In this document: in pieces, positions 26,884 to 30,960 of the stretch
Numbering within the stretch: position 1 is the first letter of the stretch
How the letters are laid out: each line of letters starts with the position of its first letter
Assembly (NCBI GenBank): GCA_035255945.1
Contig: DATEZA010000331.1
Location: 1 to 30,960 of the forward strand
Length of the DNA: 30,960 bases
Source: JAJPHC01 sp035255945
GTDB taxonomy: Bacteria > Acidobacteriota > Thermoanaerobaculia > Gp7-AA8
Direction of reading: 5' to 3'
Position numbers and translations under genes: made by a program
Notes under the pieces: model-generated
What the model was told of the DNA's origin: nothing
The model's input: only the letters and a program-made list of their open reading frames with translations
The model's database searches: none

Positions 26884-29565
26884 TCAGCGGCCGGCGACGA
26901 CGGTGATCGGGCTCACGGGAGTCAGCGGGTCGGTGGCCGCGATCACGAAACGTTGACCGTCGCGCGTCACGTCGTATGCCTGCGAGACGCCGAGGTAGCC
27001 GGTCGACATCGTGGTCGTGAAGAGTGGCTGCGGCGTGCCGGCATCGAAGGACGGACCTCGGTGAAGAGGGACTGCCATCAATTTCTTGTCTGCGGATAGA
27101 TAGAAGAGCTCGCCTCCATCACTCCGCCAGCGCGGCTGCTCACCCCCCATCGTCGACACCTGCCACTTCGCCCCCGTCGCCGGGAACGGCTGCACATACA
27201 CCTCGGCGCGTCCCGACTCGCTCGACGCATACGCGACGTAACGGCCGTCCGGCGAGAACGCGGCCTGCGATTCATCGCCGTGCGTCGTGATGTAGGGCAA
27301 CCTCTCAGGTTGGCCTGAGGGTTGGGGCGACAAGCTGAGAGCTTGTCGTACACGGAGCATCTCGATGTCGAGGCCCGTTTGCGTGCTTTCGTTCCGATAC
27401 AGCAGCGTCTTGCCGTCCGGCGACCAGCTCTGCGCGTAATGCGACGACTCCGGGCGCGGCGTCAGCGCGCGCTCGTCGCCGCCGGTGGCGAGCTTCGTCG
27501 ACAGCGTCTCGACGCCGGAATGATCGTCGCTGTACACGACGCGCGTGCCGTCCGCCGACCAGATCGGCGAGTACTGATTCCCCTTCGAAAACGTGAAGCG
27601 CCGCGGCACGCCATCCGCCGTTCCGCAGATCCAGACATGATTCAGTCCCTCCTCGGGATCGAAGTGTCCGAACGCGAGCTTCGAGCCGTCGGGCGACAGC
27701 GACACGCCCTCGAACTCGCCCGGCTCGCCGATCGTGCCGACGCGATTCCCCTGCCGGTCGAACCACAAGATGCGCATGTTCAGCGTGGCGTGACGCCGGT
27801 ACGCGATGACGCCGTTCGCCGACGCAGTCACCGGCACGTACGCGCGATCGACGAAGTACACCATGCCGTCCGCGATCGATTGCGGATCGCCTTCGAGCTG
27901 CAATTTGCCCGGATCGAATCGCTGCCGCACGAGCACGCCGTCGCGGACGTAAAGCAGATCGTTCGGCGGCGCGAATGCGATCGAGCCACGCGTGACGGCG
28001 ATCCGCTTCGCGACTTTCGGATCCTCGAGCGAGCTCGCGTAAACACCTTCATCGCCGCCGTTGAGGCTCTGCTGGATGAAGAGGAAATGATCGCCGTCCG
28101 GCAGAAACAGCGGCCAGCGTTGCGAGTAACCGTTGACGGCATTCGTGATCGCGACCGGCTGTCCGCCGCCTGCATTCACGCGCCAGAGTCCCGTGTTGCT
28201 TCCCGGCGCGAACAGGATCACGCCCGCGCTGCTCCACGTTCCTCCGCGCCCGCCTGCTGCATCGCAAATCGTCTGCGCCGCACCATCGGGCACGGTCATC
28301 CGCTTCATTTTTCCGCCCGCGAAGAATGCCACCGATCTGCTGTCCGGCGACCAGAACGGATACGCCGCCCCCTCGGTGCCTTCGAGCTTGCGCGGCTCTT
28401 CGGCGTCCATCGATCGCAGCCAGAGAAACGAGCGTCCATCCATGCCGATGGCGATGAACACCAGGAAATGTCCATCCGGCGACAACGCCATCCCTCCGCC
28501 TTCACCGAGGGATGGAAAGTCGGAGCCGAGCGGAGGAAGGACGGCGAAGCGGATCGCGGATTTCGTTTCGGACTTGCGCAGGCGTCCGCCGAATGCGAGC
28601 AGCAGCGATGCGATCGCGATGAGCGCGAAGAGTCCCGCGGCGGCGATCGCCCACGTCGCGCGCGATTGCCGCTGACGGAGCAACGGCTTCGGATCGGCGG
28701 TGCCGGTGGCGAGCCATTTCAACGCGAGGCTGATGTCGTGCGCGGCCTGGAAGCGATCGTTCGGATCCTTGCGCAGGCACGTCTGCACGATCGCATCGAA
28801 GCGCGCCGGCAGCTGCGGCGCGAGCGTCGACGGCGGCGGCGGATCGTCATGGATCAGCATCGCGATCAGCGCCGCGTTCGACGTCGCGGTGAACGCGCGT
28901 GCGCCGGTCGCCATCTCGTAGAGGATCGCGCCGAACGAGAAGATGTCGGTGCGTGCATCGATCGATTTCGCTTCGAGCTGCTCCGGCGCCATGTACGGCA
29001 CCGTGCCGAGGAGCATGCCGGCGCTGGTGAGCGGCTGGCGGCGCGTGGTGACTTCGGCGTTGGCGAAGAGCAGGTTCTCGTCGTCCTGACTCGTCCACTT
29101 CGCGAGTCCGAAATCGAGCAGCTTCGCGCCGGTCTTGGTCAGCACGATGTTGCCCGGCTTCAGATCGCGATGGACGATGCCGGAGCGGTGCGCGCGATCG
29201 AGTGCATCGGAGATGTCGATCGCATATCGATAGACGTCTTCGAGCGGGAGCGGTCCGGAGTTGAGGCGATCGGCGAGCGTCTGGCCTTCGAGGTACTCCA
29301 TCACGAGGTACTCGACTCCGTCGTGCTGGCCGACGTCGAAGAGCGTGCAGATGTTCGGATGCGAGAGCGAGGAGATGGCGCGCGCCTCGCGCTCGAAGCG
29401 CCGCCGCAGATCGGGATCATTGGAGAGATGCGCGGGGAGGACTTTCAGCGCAACCGTGCGATCGAGCCGCGTGTCCTTCGCTTTGTAAACCTCCCCCATC
29501 CCACCTTCGGCCACGGGGGCAACGATTTCATAAGGACCAAAGCGCGTTCCGGATGGAAGTTGCAC
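26884..29565 (-). CDS. Membrane Ser/Thr protein kinase with C-terminal TolB/WD40-like beta-propeller
   Basis: The protein has 893 residues from GTG 29565. The cytosolic PknB-type kinase domain (about 12-280) has all key motifs: EGGMGEVYKA glycine loop, Lys41 in VALKV, HRDLKPGN (132-139), DFG (151-153) and an APE-like MAPEQ. One membrane helix follows (WAIAAAGLFALIAIASLLLAF, near 305-325). The external part carries repeated SPDG/WSPDG motifs of a PD40/TolB-type propeller (LSPDGHFLVFIA, WSPDSRSVAFFA, FSPDGRYVAYAS). Such kinases are frequent in Acidobacteriota and are thought to couple an outside signal to phosphorylation; targets are unknown. GTG 29565 is chosen since it lies just before the kinase fold and has TAGACT seven bases upstream; longer starts would overlap the upstream gene. 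A palindromic repeat adds about 22 residues near 737-758. Confidence 0.92.
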   Translation of the reverse strand: MQLPSGTRFGPYEIVAPVAEGGMGEVYKAKDTRLDRTVALKVLPAHLSNDPDLRRRFEREARAISSLSHPNICTLFDVGQHDGVEYLVMEYLEGQTLADRLNSGPLPLEDVYRYAIDISDALDRAHRSGIVHRDLKPGNIVLTKTGAKLLDFGLAKWTSQDDENLLFANAEVTTRRQPLTSAGMLLGTVPYMAPEQLEAKSIDARTDIFSFGAILYEMATGARAFTATSNAALIAMLIHDDPPPPSTLAPQLPARFDAIVQTCLRKDPNDRFQAAHDISLALKWLATGTADPKPLLRQRQSRATWAIAAAGLFALIAIASLLLAFGGRLRKSETKSAIRFAVLPPLGSDFPSLGEGGGMALSPDGHFLVFIAIGMDGRSFLWLRSMDAEEPRKLEGTEGAAYPFWSPDSRSVAFFAGGKMKRMTVPDGAAQTICDAAGGRGGTWSSAGVILFAPGSNTGLWRVNAGGGQPVAITNAVNGYSQRWPLFLPDGDHFLFIQQSLNGGDEGVYASSLEDPKVAKRIAVTRGSIAFAPPNDLLYVRDGVLVRQRFDPGKLQLEGDPQSIADGMVYFVDRAYVPVTASANGVIAYRRHATLNMRILWFDRQGNRVGTIGEPGEFEGVSLSPDGSKLAFGHFDPEEGLNHVWICGTADGVPRRFTFSKGNQYSPIWSADGTRVVYSDDHSGVETLSTKLATGGDERALTPRPESSHYAQSWSPDGKTLLYRNESTQTGLDIEMLRVRQALSLSPQPSGQPERLPYITTHGDESQAAFSPDGRYVAYASSESGRAEVYVQPFPATGAKWQVSTMGGEQPRWRSDGGELFYLSADKKLMAVPLHRGPSFDAGTPQPLFTTTMSTGYLGVSQAYDVTRDGQRFVIAATDPLTPVSPITVVAGR
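27290..27354. repeat. Palindromic repeat translated within the kinase beta-propeller
   Basis: The core CAACCTCTCAGGTTG and CGACAAGCTGAGAGCTTGTC match the element at 26497-26585. It is read in frame on the minus strand as VRQALSLSPQPSGQPERLPY, between propeller strands ending LDIEML and starting SQAAFSPDG. The reading frame is intact on both sides. Confidence 0.8.
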
Positions 29566-29572
29566 TTGAGCG

Positions 29573-29578
29573 AGTCTA
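29573..29578 (-). promoter_or_regulatory. TAGACT -10 candidate for leaderless kinase mRNA
   Basis: On the minus strand TAGACT lies seven bases before GTG 29565, and no ribosome binding site intervenes. It sits in a 47-base gap after the PAP2-Lgt fusion gene. The rest of the gap (CCCCTGAGCGAAGCGAAGGG) looks like a further short dispersed repeat. Confidence 0.5.
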
Positions 29579-29612
29579 CCCCTGAGCGAAGCGAAGGGCC
29601 GGGTCGGGGTCG

Positions 29613-30960
29613 TTACACGAGCCGCGAGAAGCGCACGTTGAGGCGCGGGAAATCGACGCCGTACGCGATGTAGGTCCCGATGCCGGTGAACATGGCGATC
29701 AGCACGTCGCGCAGATCCGGCGCGACCGGCGCAGGCGCGGGTGTGTTGCCGATCGCCATCATCGCCGCGCCCGCGATCACGCTGGCGATGGCGAGCCATT
29801 GATACACGCGCAGGCCGGCGACGATCTTCGTCTGCGGCTCGCCGCGGAAGTGCTCTTCGACGAAGCGCACGAGTCCCGCGAGGATGAACGATGTCCCGGC
29901 GATGAATTGCAGCGGCGCGCCGGCGATCCACAAACGCACGAGCACGATGAGCGACACGATGCTGCCGAGGATCGAGTAGAGCTGCGTCGCGTGCAGCGGC
30001 TGGTTCGCGAGCTCGGAAAGGCGTGTCACGCGCGAGCGCGGATGTGTGTAGCGGATGCCGAATTCATATCGCCGGCCGTGACAGCAACCCTGCACGAGAC
30101 AACGCAGTCGTCCGAACGCCTGCACGAGAGGAGCCGCGACCGCATACGCCGCGAGCATGCGCCACGGATCGGGCGTGAACGCGATGGCGATGCATGCGCC
30201 GAGGAGGCCGCCGTAGTAGCCGTACGGACGGAGGAGTTGTGGCGAGCCTTCGATGAATTGCGCCCAGAGCGCGGCACCGAGAATCGTCGCGGCGGCGACG
30301 AAAACGACCGCGGGCGTCATGCCGCCGGTGAAGGTCGCGACGAGCAGCACGCCGAACGTTGCGCCGAGGGCGGCGTAGATGCCGTGCGTCATCACGCGGA
30401 TTACGCCGAGGTCGTATTCGCGCCACGAGTTCGCGAGGCGCTCGGTGCGCGTGACGATGAAACGTGCGATCGCGCGGTGATTCAACACCGCGATCGAAAC
30501 AACGGCGGCGAAGAGCACGTCGGCGATCGTGTGCATGCCGGTCGTCAGGCAGCTGATCGCAATCGCGATCGCGGCGATCCACGCAATCCGTTTGCGATAC
30601 GCGGCCGCGGCGATGAACGCCCAGATCACGTGAAATGCGGGGAATGCGGTGACCGGCTCATTGAAGCGGCGCTCCCACATCATCAATGTCTGCAACACGC
30701 CGGTGCCGGTCACCGGCTTCGGCGCAACGACGACCGGCACGCAGAGATAGATCAGCGTCACGGCGATCGTGGCGATCCAGCCGCGATACGCGAAATCCTT
30801 TAAACGCGTACGAACGAGCAGCGGCACCGCGAGCACGAACGGGTAATCGAGGAAGTAGAACGGCTCGCTCCACGGCAACATCGGAATGTGTGCGTCGAGT
30901 CGCGACCAGCCGTCGATCGCGTCGTGCGGAACGCCGAGGGCGTTGACCGCTTCGAATGCG
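29613..30960 (-). CDS. PAP2 (Aur1/Ipt1-like) phosphatase fused to Lgt-like membrane domain (5' end outside window)
   Basis: The frame stays open to the right edge (HDAIDGWSRLDAHIPMLPWSEP...), so the ATG at 30881 is internal and at least 448 codons are in view. The first half is a polytopic PAP2-type domain of the Aur1/inositolphosphotransferase branch: FPAFHVIWAF carries the first catalytic His and CLTTGMHTIADVLFA the second His with Asp. The second half has features of prolipoprotein diacylglyceryl transferase: YGYYGGLLGA, GRLRCLVQGCCHGR, HATQLYSILG and FVEEHFRGEP. The canonical Lgt His of HGG and the Asn of the GRxxN region are absent, as in non-canonical Lgt-like proteins, so true lipoprotein transfer is doubtful. 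The two halves together suggest a phospholipid head-group or diacylglyceryl transfer enzyme in the inner membrane. The kinase gene follows on the same strand. Confidence 0.82.
   Translation of the reverse strand, partial: AFEAVNALGVPHDAIDGWSRLDAHIPMLPWSEPFYFLDYPFVLAVPLLVRTRLKDFAYRGWIATIAVTLIYLCVPVVVAPKPVTGTGVLQTLMMWERRFNEPVTAFPAFHVIWAFIAAAAYRKRIAWIAAIAIAISCLTTGMHTIADVLFAAVVSIAVLNHRAIARFIVTRTERLANSWREYDLGVIRVMTHGIYAALGATFGVLLVATFTGGMTPAVVFVAAATILGAALWAQFIEGSPQLLRPYGYYGGLLGACIAIAFTPDPWRMLAAYAVAAPLVQAFGRLRCLVQGCCHGRRYEFGIRYTHPRSRVTRLSELANQPLHATQLYSILGSIVSLIVLVRLWIAGAPLQFIAGTSFILAGLVRFVEEHFRGEPQTKIVAGLRVYQWLAIASVIAGAAMMAIGNTPAPAPVAPDLRDVLIAMFTGIGTYIAYGVDFPRLNVRFSRLV

Noticed and set aside
29574..29612. 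Further palindromic repeat (CCCCTGAGCGAAGCGAAGGG...) between kinase and PAP2-Lgt gene
   Set aside because: It resembles a dispersed repeat I have seen in other genomes, but pairing is poor and there is no second copy in the window to prove it.
27322..29673. About 780-codon plus-strand frame opposite the kinase
   Set aside because: The kinase on the minus strand has all catalytic motifs; the plus frame is a shadow.
30881..30881. ATG at 30881 as the start of the PAP2-Lgt protein
   Set aside because: The frame continues upstream to the window edge with family-like sequence (HDAIDGWSRLDAHIP), so the true start lies outside.

Overview
The window is GC-rich, gene-dense bacterial chromosome. Gene content suggests a soil or sediment member of the Acidobacteriota or a near relative: a membrane Ser/Thr kinase with a beta-propeller sensor, a sulfatase-like/TPR lipoprotein, a secreted M4 protease, multiheme cytochromes and PilT ATPases without a pilus cluster. 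No rRNA, tRNA or other taxonomic marker is present, so the placement is an inference from gene families only. I see no CRISPR array, transposase or phage gene.

Layout. 1-1944 (minus): a small cytochrome c' followed by a large multiheme cytochrome c lipoprotein that leaves the window. 2008-4176 (minus): secreted thermolysin-like protease. 4365-6362 (minus): sulfatase-like/TPR lipoprotein. 6654-7976 (minus): a fusion of membrane cytochrome b with a molybdopterin oxidase domain. 7999-10444 (plus): PilT-type ATPase and a GT39-like membrane glycosyltransferase. 10351-11004 (minus) and 11021-12214 (plus): an NAD-dependent epimerase and a PQQ-type sugar dehydrogenase, divergent. 12240-13018 (plus): two small unusual proteins. 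13043-14919 (plus): a second PilT and an epoxide-hydrolase-like enzyme. 14946-15782 (minus) and 15806-16831 (plus): a second epimerase and a methyltransferase. 16825-18216 (minus): a five-S1-domain protein. 18464-20040 (plus): inorganic pyrophosphatase, a candidate structured RNA, and a histidine phosphatase. 20037-23072 (minus): aldo-keto reductase, ApaG and an Ig-repeat membrane protein. 23084-26441 (plus): DUF4403-like lipoprotein and a secreted Ig-domain protein. 26442-26883: palindromic repeats around the remnant of an FG-GAP protein. 26884-29565 (minus): the Ser/Thr kinase. 29613-30960 (minus): a PAP2 plus Lgt-like fusion, cut by the window edge.

Four signals cross gene boundaries. (1) At 19064-19296 there is a candidate noncoding RNA made of three repeats of a two-hairpin unit. 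The stems differ in sequence yet still pair, the loop ends are identical, a sigma70-like promoter precedes it, and the last hairpin is a strong intrinsic terminator. I match it to no family I know, and it is my best candidate for something undescribed. (2) Many start codons have a TANNNT hexamer 5-7 bases upstream and no Shine-Dalgarno sequence, as expected for leaderless mRNAs. Several divergent gene pairs have only 11-23 bp between start codons, with the two hexamers overlapping. (3) Several families of dispersed palindromic repeats occur. At least five copies lie in frame inside real proteins: two in the multiheme cytochrome, one each in the glycosyltransferase, the kinase and the DUF4403 protein tail. 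(4) Two unusual domain fusions are present: cytochrome b, internal Tat-like segment and molybdopterin oxidase; and PAP2 phosphatase with Lgt-like domain.

All functional calls come from reading motifs by eye; no database search was possible.
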